Of a stretch of DNA of 13,150 bases, positions 1 through 6,953 are shown piece after piece (within the stretch, counting starts at the first letter, position 1; each line of letters starts with the position of its first letter). Source of the DNA: Desulfarculaceae bacterium JdFR-95 (lineage in GTDB: Bacteria > Desulfobacterota > Desulfarculia > Desulfarculales > Desulfarculaceae); contig MTPE01000441.1 of the NCBI GenBank assembly GCA_002011835.1, forward strand, positions 2,141 to 15,290. Direction: 5' to 3'. Below the pieces are notes generated by a model. It was given only the letters and a program-made list of their open reading frames with translations. It was not told the origin of the DNA and made no database searches. The translations under genes and the position numbers were made by a program.

Positions 1-297
1 GTCAACGTCTTCCCCAGCCAGATCGAGTCCCTGCTGCTGGAGGTGCCCGAGGTCGAGCCGCAGTATGTGCTGATCATCCGCAAGAAGGGCTACCTGGATG
101 CGCTGAGCGTGGACGTGGAGGCCAAGCCCGAGGTCTACGACATGGGCGAGGAGAAGCTGCGCGAGGTGGAGAAGACCATTGAGGCCAAGATCCGCGGCGT
201 GATCGGCATCGGGGTCAAGGTGCGCTGCGTGCCGCCCAAGAGCATCGAGCGCAGCGAGGGCAAGGCCAAGCGCGTGTTCGACGCCCGCAAGATGTAG
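1..297 (+). CDS. paaK: Phenylacetate-CoA ligase, C-terminal fragment
   Basis: The open frame enters from the left edge and ends with TAG at 295-297, giving the last 98 residues. It begins VNVFPSQIES, the hinge signature of the C-terminal subdomain of phenylacetate-CoA ligases (adenylate-forming, EC 6.2.1.30), followed by YLDALSVDVEAKPE and a tail ending FDARKM typical of the family. These enzymes activate phenylacetate or related aryl acids with ATP and CoA in the cytosol; in anaerobes they often serve aromatic amino acid breakdown via aryl-pyruvate ferredoxin oxidoreductases. The adenylation core lies outside the window, so the substrate cannot be judged. A strong terminator follows, so it ends its transcript and is probably not co-transcribed with the aminotransferase downstream. 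An internal ATG at 43 is not the real start because homology extends upstream to the window edge. Confidence 0.85.
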   Translation, partial: VNVFPSQIESLLLEVPEVEPQYVLIIRKKGYLDALSVDVEAKPEVYDMGEEKLREVEKTIEAKIRGVIGIGVKVRCVPPKSIERSEGKAKRVFDARKM

Positions 298-324
298 CCG
301 CCCGCCCCTGTAGCTGGAACAAGT

Positions 325-361
325 GCACGCCCCGCCCCCGCCAAGGGCGGGGCGTGCTTTT
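325..361 (+). terminator. Rho-independent terminator after paaK
   Basis: A perfect 13-bp GC-rich stem (325-337 pairing with 345-357) encloses a 7-base loop and is followed directly by TTTT (358-361). It lies 28 bases after the paaK stop codon, in the right orientation to end that transcript. Confidence 0.92.
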
Positions 362-414
362 GGGCCTGGGGACGGGACTGACGAAGCCGAGCGCACAAAA
401 CGGCTGCCTGTCCC

Positions 415-443
415 TTGACTTGGGGGGCCGGGGCTGCTAACCG
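415..443 (+). promoter_or_regulatory. Candidate sigma-70 promoter for the aminotransferase
   Basis: TTGACT (415-420) is separated by 17 bases from TAACCG (438-443), which is preceded by TGC as in an extended -10. The -35 is good and the spacing ideal, but the -10 is poor, so this is a tentative call. It sits after the paaK terminator and about 45 bases before the aminotransferase start, where a promoter is needed. Confidence 0.35.
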
Positions 444-488
444 AGGCCAGGGGACCGGCACCAACCCTGGCCGCAGCGAGGAGCGATC

Positions 489-1661
489 ATGAAGGAGCTC
501 AACCGCCTCACCTACCAGTTCACCGAGTCCGTGATCCGCATGATGACCCGGGTGTGCAACCAGCACGGGGGCATAAACCTGGCCCAGGGATTCCCGGACT
601 GGGACGCCCCGGCCGAGCTGGTGGAGGCGGCGGTGAGGGCCCTGCGCGAGGGCTGGAACCAGTATGCGGTCACCTTCGGCCAGCCCCGCCTGCGGCAGGC
701 CATCGCGGCTAAGACCGAGGCCTACAATCATTTCCCCGTGGACCCGGACACCGAGGTGACCGTGGTGTGCGGCGCCACCGAGGGCATGATCGCCACCCTG
801 AAGGCGCTCATCAACCCCGGCGACGAGGTGGTGATCTTCGAGCCCTTCTACGAGAACTACGGCCCGGACACCCTGCTTTCGGGCGCCACCCCCCGCTACG
901 TGACCCTCTATCCCCCGGACTGGCGCTTCGACCCCGACGAGCTGGCCGCGGCCTTCAACCCCCGCACCAAGGCGGTGGTGATGAACACCCCCAACAACCC
1001 CACGGGCAAGGTGTTCACCCGCGCCGAGCTGGAGGTGATCGCCGAGTTGTGCCAGCGCTGGGACTGCTACTGCGTCAGCGACGACATCTACGAGCACATC
1101 CTCTACGATGGGGCGGAACACGTGTCGATGGCCTCGCTGCCGGGCATGAAGGAGCGCAGCATCATCATCAACTCGGTGAGCAAGACCTACTCCGCCACCG
1201 GCTGGCGGGTGGGCTGGGTGATCGCCCCGGCCGAGGTTACCGCGGCCATCCGCAAGGTACACGACTTCCTCACCGTAGGCGCGCCCTGCCCCCTGCAGGA
1301 GGCCACGGTGGCCGCCCTGGAGCTGCCCCAGAGCTACTACCACCAGCTCCAGGCCCGCTACCAGCGCTGCCGCGACCTGCTCTACGCCGTGCTGGAGGAG
1401 CAGGGCTTCAACCCCAACCTGCCCCGGGGGGCCTACTACATCATCACCGAGCCCAAGGAGCTGATGGCCCAGCTGGGCTGCGAGGACGACTTCGCCTTTG
1501 CCTACCGCCTCATCGAACTCACCGGTGTGGCCACGGTGCCGGGCAGCTCCTTCTATGCCCAGCCTGAGCGGGGCCGCTTTCAGGCGCGCTTCTGCTTCTG
1601 CAAACGGGACGAGACCCTCCAGCGGGCGGCCGAGGGCCTGCGCCGCCTGAACCGGGCCTGA
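489..1661 (+). CDS. PLP-dependent aminotransferase, class I/II
   Basis: A 390-residue fold-type I aminotransferase of usual length. It should move an amino group between an amino acid and a 2-oxo acid using pyridoxal phosphate in the cytosol. Visible family residues: LAQGFPDWDAP near residue 31, the NPTGK motif (N170), DDIY (D199, Y201) contacting the cofactor, the Schiff-base lysine K232 in SVSKTYSATGWRVGW, and the C-terminal substrate-carboxylate arginine R367 in FQARFCF. The pattern is closest to the kynurenine/aromatic/aspartate-type aminotransferases often labelled AspC or KAT-like; the exact substrate cannot be read. The start is ATG 489, with GAGGAG at 478-483 five bases upstream. Next to phenylacetate-CoA ligase, a role in aromatic amino acid catabolism is a reasonable inference, although a terminator separates the two genes. 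Confidence 0.9.
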   Translation: MKELNRLTYQFTESVIRMMTRVCNQHGGINLAQGFPDWDAPAELVEAAVRALREGWNQYAVTFGQPRLRQAIAAKTEAYNHFPVDPDTEVTVVCGATEGMIATLKALINPGDEVVIFEPFYENYGPDTLLSGATPRYVTLYPPDWRFDPDELAAAFNPRTKAVVMNTPNNPTGKVFTRAELEVIAELCQRWDCYCVSDDIYEHILYDGAEHVSMASLPGMKERSIIINSVSKTYSATGWRVGWVIAPAEVTAAIRKVHDFLTVGAPCPLQEATVAALELPQSYYHQLQARYQRCRDLLYAVLEEQGFNPNLPRGAYYIITEPKELMAQLGCEDDFAFAYRLIELTGVATVPGSSFYAQPERGRFQARFCFCKRDETLQRAAEGLRRLNRA

Positions 1662-2183
1662 GGGCTTCTGGGCCCTGCCAGTTTCTTGACGCCTGCCGCC
1701 GCGGCGCGGGCTTGGTTCCGCCATATTCTTGGCGGGTGGAGGGGTTCACCGCGGACACATGGCTGGAAACAGGCCCGGTTTTGCCCTGGGCTAGGGTCTT
1801 GGGCGAAGGCTCTGGGCCGTTTCTTCGTCCTGGGGTCTGTGTGGACATGCTGAACACGGGATGGCGGCTGGCCACCAGATATTGTAACGCCATCACGTGA
1901 GACGCCATATATAGTTATTGGTGTTGATATTTTGTTTCGGTTCGAGTCTTTGAGGTGGGAAAAAGTTTAGTGGTGTATATTTTTTGCTTGGCTTCGATCT
2001 GCTTTCTGTCTAGAATGACTGTCGATATTCAGAATCGGCCAGCAGCCTTATTGTGCAAAATTTCATCATGCATTATGGTGTTTTTCCAGATCGATGCATA
2101 TTATTGTCGGACAAAGCGAGGCAAAGGGTATATACTCTATTAGGAGAAAGCGGGGGCGAGGGTTGGAGAGATTGGTTTAGGTT
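1662..2183. other. Non-coding region with an AT-rich core
   Basis: No convincing gene lies here. The left part (1662-1890) is GC-rich and holds a 6-bp perfect hairpin, CCGCCA (1718-1723) with TGGCGG (1730-1735), and a weak 5-bp hairpin just after the aminotransferase stop that lacks a proper T-run. From about 1900 to 2160 the composition changes abruptly to AT-rich, unlike every other part of the window. Within it are a short symmetric element TTGTCGGACAA (2104-2114) and two ATGCAT sites (2068-2073, 2094-2099). A 62-codon GTG-started frame (1955-2143) crosses it, but its codons are unlike those of the neighbours. Because a sigma-54 promoter lies just downstream, this stretch is best read as its upstream activator or DNA-bending region, or as acquired DNA. 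Confidence 0.6.
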
Positions 2184-2199
2184 TGGCGTGCTTCTTGCT
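2184..2199 (+). promoter_or_regulatory. Sigma-54 (RpoN) -24/-12 promoter
   Basis: The sequence TGGCGTGCTTCTTGCT matches the RpoN consensus TGGCACG-N4-TTGCW at all core positions: GG at 2185-2186, exactly ten bases, then GC at 2197-2198, with TTGC and the following T intact. Only two of the non-core bases differ. Transcription should start near 2210, about 50 bases before the ATG at 2260. Sigma-54 promoters need an upstream-bound AAA+ activator; the symmetric TTGTC-G-GACAA (2104-2114), centred near -100, is at a suitable distance to be such a site, though that is a guess. Confidence 0.72.
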
Positions 2200-2259
2200 T
2201 GGACTCGAGTTCGATGACATGATTCACAGGCCTGCGGGCCGGCAAACCGGGACCATCTC

Positions 2260-3663
2260 ATGCTTGCCCCGAGACCGCAGCGAAAGAAACTGACCATCAT
2301 GGGCAGATCCAACGGACCGGTCGATCTGCAGCGCTGGTTGGAGGCCAACCAGCCGCAGCTTCACCCCACGCGGCGCAAGGTGTTGGCCGCGGTGGCGGAG
2401 CTGGGTTCCGGCCAGGCGGAGGTGACCAGCAGCCAGGTCCGCAAGGTGGTGGGTATCAGCCAGCAGCTATTGAACCGCCATCTGCGGGGCCTGGAGTCGC
2501 AGGGTCTGGTGGAGCTGGAGCACCGTGGTCCGGGGCTACCCTTGGTGGTGCGGATCACTTCGGCGGGGCTGCGGGCCTTGGAGCGGCGCCGGCCGCACAG
2601 CGAACCGGTGACAGAGGCCCAAGTAGCGCCGTCTCCTTCTGTTCGGCAGGCCCCACCGCCCGCAGCCAGGTCGCCGCTTCTGTCTCCGCGCTTGGAACGG
2701 TTTGCGCGGAGTCTGTATCGTGCCTTGGATGCCTACCTGCCCGGTCTGGGATGGGAGGACTTCCTGGCCCTGGTGGCTCCTGCGCTCAAGCGTCGTCCTC
2801 TGGCCATGGCGCTTTACGAGGCCTTGGAGCCCCACCTGGCCCGGGGTATGAGTCTGGAGCTGTTCACCCAGGTGTTGCGCGAGGTGGCGCGCCGGCTCAA
2901 GGAAGCGGGTACTCCTCGGGGCAGGCCCGCGGTACGTAGGCCCAAGCCGGCGGTCTCCGAAGGTCCCCCCCTGGGGCCGGCGGAGGCGGCCCTGGAACGG
3001 CGCCTGGAGCAGACCATGAACCCGCGTTACCGGGGCATGCCCTGGTATCAGCGCACCCGCGAGCTGAGCAACGAGTGGGATCGGGCCCGGCGGCGTCACC
3101 TGGGGCTGTTCTCCACCGCCTTCGACTCCTTCCGCCCCCGCTGGGAGCGGCCGGACTGGGACGACTTCAACCAGGCCCGGCGCCAGGCCGATGCGCGCGG
3201 CGCCCTCTACAGCGACTGGGTGCAGGCCCAGTTCGAACGCCTGGCCGCCCTGGGTGAGGACCACGTGCCTCCTTCTCAGCTCCACGGCCAGGAGGCCATC
3301 GAGGCCTGGCAGGAGCGCTTCGGAGTGGAGGAGGGCGAAGCCGCCCCCTTGGGGCCGGCGCCTTACACCATCGACACCTTCCGCCTGGACGACCCCCAAC
3401 ACGTGGCCTATGCCGAACGAGTGATTCGAGAGATCGAGGAGTTGGCCCGCCGCGTACTGGGAGGAGAAGACGAGACCGTGGTCCGTCTGCTGGTGGAGGC
3501 GGTGAGCGCGGGCAACCTACCCGCTGCGGCCCTGGAGTTGGCGCCCCGTTACAAGGAGCAGGTCCTGGCCGACCTGGCCCGCCGTCAGGCCAAGGCATCC
3601 CGTCGCGCCCCGGCTGCATCCTCTATCAGCGGGAGCACGCCGCGGACCCGGATCATCATCTAG
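2260..3663 (+). CDS. Winged-helix DNA-binding protein with unknown C-terminal domain
   Basis: A 467-residue soluble protein whose full-length family I do not recognise. Residues about 30-110 look like a MarR-type winged helix: TRRKVLAAVAEL, then TSSQVRKVVGISQQLLNRHL as helix-turn-helix, then GLVELEHRGPGLPLVVRIT as the wing. A proline/alanine linker (about 112-138) leads to a helical segment (140-215), a second charged linker (216-240), and an arginine/tryptophan-rich domain (245-355) containing PWYQRTRELSNEWDRARR, SDWVQAQF (318-325) and PPSQLHGQEAIEAW (337-350). A helical tail follows. No signal peptide, membrane segment or catalytic motif is visible. The start is uncertain: ATG 2260 and in-frame ATG 2299 both lack a clear Shine-Dalgarno sequence and both precede the winged helix. 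It is monocistronic, convergent with the next gene, and preceded by a sigma-54 promoter. It may be a transcription regulator or a replication/partition-type protein; I cannot choose. Confidence 0.7.
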   Translation: MLAPRPQRKKLTIMGRSNGPVDLQRWLEANQPQLHPTRRKVLAAVAELGSGQAEVTSSQVRKVVGISQQLLNRHLRGLESQGLVELEHRGPGLPLVVRITSAGLRALERRRPHSEPVTEAQVAPSPSVRQAPPPAARSPLLSPRLERFARSLYRALDAYLPGLGWEDFLALVAPALKRRPLAMALYEALEPHLARGMSLELFTQVLREVARRLKEAGTPRGRPAVRRPKPAVSEGPPLGPAEAALERRLEQTMNPRYRGMPWYQRTRELSNEWDRARRRHLGLFSTAFDSFRPRWERPDWDDFNQARRQADARGALYSDWVQAQFERLAALGEDHVPPSQLHGQEAIEAWQERFGVEEGEAAPLGPAPYTIDTFRLDDPQHVAYAERVIREIEELARRVLGGEDETVVRLLVEAVSAGNLPAAALELAPRYKEQVLADLARRQAKASRRAPAASSISGSTPRTRIII

Positions 3664-3784
3664 CTCGCCGCCGTTCTCACCGCGCCTGTCCGCCCCTTTG
3701 TTTCCTTTTCTAGACCGGCTGCTTGTCCTGCCGTGGCCCACGGACGGTTCCTCTGGCACGGCTGGGGAGAGATATGGCCGAGGA

Positions 3785-5605
3785 TCAGGCCTTGTTGGTG
3801 ATGGGGGCTTGGTTTGGGCCTTCCAATTCGCGGGCCACCTCCCGGAGTTGGGCATGGTCCGGTTCGGCCTGCATCGCCCGGTTGAGCAGTTTACGGGCCT
3901 CTCCCACGCGGCCGTAGGCCAGGAAGAAGCGGGCCACTTCGGCCACCAGCTCCCAGTCGCGGCGCTCCAGGCCCAGACGCACGGCGGTGTTCATGGAGGC
4001 CAGGGCCTCGGGTTGGCGCTGCATGCGTTCGTAGAGGCGGGCCAGATTGAAGTGGAGGCGGGCGGAATGGGGGGCCAGTTTCAGGCCTTGCCGATACTCG
4101 TCCAGGGCCTCTTGGTAACGTCCCTCGCCCACTAGGCGCAGCCCTCTGCGGGAGTGGGCCTCCACCTGGGCCTCGCGGGAGGCCTCGGCCGCCCGCAGGG
4201 CCTCTTCGGCCATGCCGGGTTCGCCGTGCTCCTGGCAGATGCGGCGTATCTCCTGGAGGTTGTCCTGGTCGTTCAGGTTCAGGCGCAGGCTGGTGGTCAG
4301 GTGGCGAAGGGCAGGGTCCTTGAGACCGGCCTCCAGGTAGATGGCGCCGGCGGTACGGTGCAGGTGGGCGGGGGGCAGGGGCGGGATGTTGCCGGGCCAG
4401 GTGGCGGGGTCGGCGATCTGGGCCAGCACCTCCTCGGCCCGCTCCACCTGGTGGTCCAGGGCGTGGGCCTTGGTCATGAGCAGCAGGGAGTCCAGGCGTT
4501 CGGCGGTCTTGCCTTCCTCCCGGCCGATGCGGGCAGCCTGGCGGAACACCGCCGCGGCCTCCTGGTAGCGGCCCTGGTGGAGGATGCTCTTGCCCAGATA
4601 GAGGTGATTGCTGAGGCGGTTCTGCCGCGGCTTGAGCTCCAGGGCCTTGGCAAAGGCCCTCTCGGCCAGGGGGTAGTGTTCCATCTGGAAGCGCAGGCGG
4701 CCCAACAGCTCCTGGCGGCGGGCGTTTTCCGTACCCCGGCGATCCATGGCCTTTTGCAGCACCTCCAGGGCGCCGCCGGCGTCGCCCTCGGCCAACAAGG
4801 ACTCGGCCAGGGCGTCGTAGGCGCGAAAGAACTGGGGGCTGATCTCCAGGGCGCGCTGGTAGAGCTGGCGGGCCTCGCTCACCTGGCCCTGGGCCTCCTT
4901 CATGCGGCCCATCTCCACCAGGGCGGCGGTGGCCTCCGGGTCCAGCTCCAGGACCCGCCAATAGCAGCGCTCCGCCTCCTCGTAGCGTCCCTGGCGGGCC
5001 AGCAGTCCCCCCAGCCCGAACAGGGGCCAGCGGGCGCGGGGTCGGTTCTGGGCCGCGCTGAGGAAGGCGTCCACCGCCCGTTGGGCGTTGCCCGTGGCCT
5101 CCCAGCGCAGGGCGCGGGCGGTGGTGAGCCGTCGCTCCAGGATCAGCTCCAGGCGGCGGGTCAACTTCTCCGCGCTGATGGGCTTGGTGAGGTAGGCGTC
5201 CTGTTGCTCCTCGGCGGCGCGGATCACCTTCAGGTCCAGGGTCTCGGCCGTGACCATGATGAAGATGATGTCGTCCACCTGGGGGTCCAGGCGCACCGCC
5301 TCCAGCATCTGCAGGCCGTCCATGCGCGGCATGTTCCAGTCCACCAGGGCCAGGTCGCAGTCGTACTCCTTCAGCAGTTTGAGGGCCTGTTCCCCGTTGG
5401 GGGCGCGGTGTATCTCGCGGAAGCCGGCCTGGCGCAGGGCCTGGACCAACAGCAGGCGCATGGTCTGCATGTCCTCGGCCACCAGGGTGGAGGCGGTGCG
5501 GTCGGCCACCCTCTCCAGGCGGGCGATTTCGCGGTCCAGGGCCTCCAGGGAATAGCCCCCGAAGTCCTGCAGCCAGCCCTGGTCTCCCTGTGGCGTGGGC
5601 GACAT
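3785..5605 (-). CDS. Response regulator with receiver and TPR domains
   Basis: A 606-residue cytosolic protein. After a 38-residue N-terminal helix comes a CheY-like receiver (about 40-160) with a full active site: acidic pair E44/D45, phospho-acceptor D89 in LVDWNMPRMDG, T119 in MVTAE and K141 in LTKPIS. The rest (about 165-590) is tetratricopeptide repeats, for example GRYEEAERCYWRVLELDP (206-223), GQVSEARQLYQRALEISP (240-257), MEHYPLAERAFAKALELKP, GRYQEAAAVFRQA and GRYQEALDEYRQGLKLAP (495-512). There is no DNA-binding or enzymatic output, so phosphorylation probably controls protein-protein contacts. The domain order resembles VieB of Vibrio cholerae, an inhibitor of its partner phosphorelay; that is an analogy only. 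It starts 9 bases after the histidine kinase stop, with a Shine-Dalgarno sequence inside the kinase's last codons (5619-5627), so the two are translationally linked and likely cognate. Confidence 0.9.
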   Translation of the reverse strand: MSPTPQGDQGWLQDFGGYSLEALDREIARLERVADRTASTLVAEDMQTMRLLLVQALRQAGFREIHRAPNGEQALKLLKEYDCDLALVDWNMPRMDGLQMLEAVRLDPQVDDIIFIMVTAETLDLKVIRAAEEQQDAYLTKPISAEKLTRRLELILERRLTTARALRWEATGNAQRAVDAFLSAAQNRPRARWPLFGLGGLLARQGRYEEAERCYWRVLELDPEATAALVEMGRMKEAQGQVSEARQLYQRALEISPQFFRAYDALAESLLAEGDAGGALEVLQKAMDRRGTENARRQELLGRLRFQMEHYPLAERAFAKALELKPRQNRLSNHLYLGKSILHQGRYQEAAAVFRQAARIGREEGKTAERLDSLLLMTKAHALDHQVERAEEVLAQIADPATWPGNIPPLPPAHLHRTAGAIYLEAGLKDPALRHLTTSLRLNLNDQDNLQEIRRICQEHGEPGMAEEALRAAEASREAQVEAHSRRGLRLVGEGRYQEALDEYRQGLKLAPHSARLHFNLARLYERMQRQPEALASMNTAVRLGLERRDWELVAEVARFFLAYGRVGEARKLLNRAMQAEPDHAQLREVARELEGPNQAPITNKA

Positions 5606-5614
5606 GGCCTAGAG

Positions 5615-6871
5615 TCAACCCTCCTCCGGCGCGGGCAGACGCAGCCAGAAACAGGCGCCTCCCGCGGGCAGGTTTTGGTAAGACACCTCGCCGCCCAGTC
5701 GCTCCGCCGCCCGGCGGCAGAAGTAGAGCCCCAGGCCGGTGGAGCCGCGGGTGGGGCGCCCTTGGGCGAAGCGCTGGAATATGTCGTCCCCCAGCTCCGG
5801 GTCCACCCCGGGGCCGGTGTCCTCCACCTCCACCAGGGCGTCGCCGTCTTGACGACGCACGCGCAGGAGCACGCGCCCTCCTCCGCCTTCTTCGGGGGAG
5901 GAGAACTTCAGCGCGTTGAACAACAAGTTGATCAGGATGCGTTCCACCAGGTCCTCGTCCCCTTCCAGTTCCACCGGCGCGGGCGCCTCCACCTGGATCT
6001 CCACCTCACGCACCTGGGCCACCGCGGCCAGACAGGAGGCCGCCTCGCGGGCCAGGGCGGCCAGGTCCAGCTCCACCGGGTTCACCGGCAGGGTATCGTT
6101 GTCCATGCGGTTCAGGTCCAGCAGGTTGGTGATACGTCGCCAGAGCTGCTCCAGGTCTCCTTCGGCCAGGGCCAGATACTGCTGCCGCTCCTCCGGCGTC
6201 AGGGCCTCGGGCTGGCCCAACAGGCGCATGACCTCCTTCACCCCAGTGAGGGGGGCCTTCATGTCGTGGAAGATCATGTACATCAGGTCTTCCTTGGCCT
6301 GTTGGGTGCGGGCCAGCTCCTGGTAGGCCTCCTGGAGGCGGGCGTGCAGCACGCTGAAGTGGATCAGGTTGGCCACTTGGCGGGCGGTGTCCTGGGCCAG
6401 GGTCAGGTCTTCCTGGCTGAAGAAGTCGGCACCGGCCTTGTCGGCCAGGTTCAGCACGCCGACCACCTCCTGATCCACGGCCAGGGGCAGGCTGATGAGG
6501 CTGCCGGTGCGGTAGTTGCTCTGGTCGCCCTGGCGGCAGACCCGAGCGAAGGAGCTGTCGCTGATGTCCTTGGCATAGACGGGCCGGCCGCTGCGTAGTA
6601 CCTCGGTGGATATGGTGGACTCGCTCAAGGGAGTGGCCAGTCCGATGATACGGGGGTCGGTGGCCGCGCGGACCACCAGGCGGTCTTTTTCCACCACCAT
6701 CAGGGAGGCGCGTTCGGCCCGGGCCAGTTGGGCCAGGACCTCCACCGCCCGCTGGAGCTTGGCGTCCAGGGTGAGCCCGGGGTCGGCCAGGGTGCGGGCC
6801 AGCTCCACCAGGCTCTGCAGGCGCTGGTTCTCCTCCCACAGCTCGGGGCAAAGCTGTCTGGCGTCGCTCAT
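5615..6871 (-). CDS. Soluble GAF-domain sensor histidine kinase
   Basis: A 418-residue kinase without membrane segments, hence cytosolic. A short N-terminal helix is followed by a GAF domain (about 30-172; SLMVVEKDRLVVRAATDPR, then VYAKDISDSSFARVC, then SLISLPLAVDQEVVGVLNLADK), a coiled linker, and a dimerisation/phospho-acceptor helix with H202 in MIFHDMKAPLTGVKEVMRLL. The ATPase domain has the N-box LINLLFNALKFS (N319), G1 box DTGPGV (351-356), F box IFQRFAQG and G2 box GSTGLGL (376-382), so it should be active. The GAF ligand is unknown; no haem or iron-sulfur cysteine motif stands out. The start is ATG 6871, with GGAAGGAAG just upstream. It directly precedes the receiver-TPR protein, its probable phosphotransfer partner. 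An 82-base gap separates it from the upstream nucleotidyltransferase gene on the same strand. Confidence 0.93.
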   Translation of the reverse strand: MSDARQLCPELWEENQRLQSLVELARTLADPGLTLDAKLQRAVEVLAQLARAERASLMVVEKDRLVVRAATDPRIIGLATPLSESTISTEVLRSGRPVYAKDISDSSFARVCRQGDQSNYRTGSLISLPLAVDQEVVGVLNLADKAGADFFSQEDLTLAQDTARQVANLIHFSVLHARLQEAYQELARTQQAKEDLMYMIFHDMKAPLTGVKEVMRLLGQPEALTPEERQQYLALAEGDLEQLWRRITNLLDLNRMDNDTLPVNPVELDLAALAREAASCLAAVAQVREVEIQVEAPAPVELEGDEDLVERILINLLFNALKFSSPEEGGGGRVLLRVRRQDGDALVEVEDTGPGVDPELGDDIFQRFAQGRPTRGSTGLGLYFCRRAAERLGGEVSYQNLPAGGACFWLRLPAPEEG

Positions 6872-6953
6872 GGCTTCCTTCCATGTTCCGCCGGCAAGGG
6901 GTCAGGGCGGGCCGGCGGGTTCCCCCCATGTGTGTGGGGCAGGCATCGAGAGG

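Noticed and set aside
135-1724. Long minus-strand open frame (529 codons) opposite the aminotransferase
   Set aside because: Antisense shadow of high-GC coding sequence; the composition is Gly/Ala/His/Leu-rich without motifs, and the plus frame has clear enzyme motifs.
1935-1955. GGTTCGAGTC resembling a tRNA T-arm in the AT-rich island
   Set aside because: Flanking bases do not form the T-stem and no acceptor or anticodon stem can be drawn; it is not a tRNA or a recognisable fragment.
3664-3784. Possible bidirectional terminator between the convergent winged-helix and REC-TPR genes
   Set aside because: There is a 5-bp hairpin (CCGTG/CACGG) and a T-rich stretch, but they are not adjacent in the order needed in either direction.
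4154-6598. 814-codon plus-strand open frame opposite the kinase and regulator genes
   Set aside because: Antisense shadow: low-complexity Gly/Leu/Gln/His-rich translation spanning two real minus-strand genes with full catalytic motifs.
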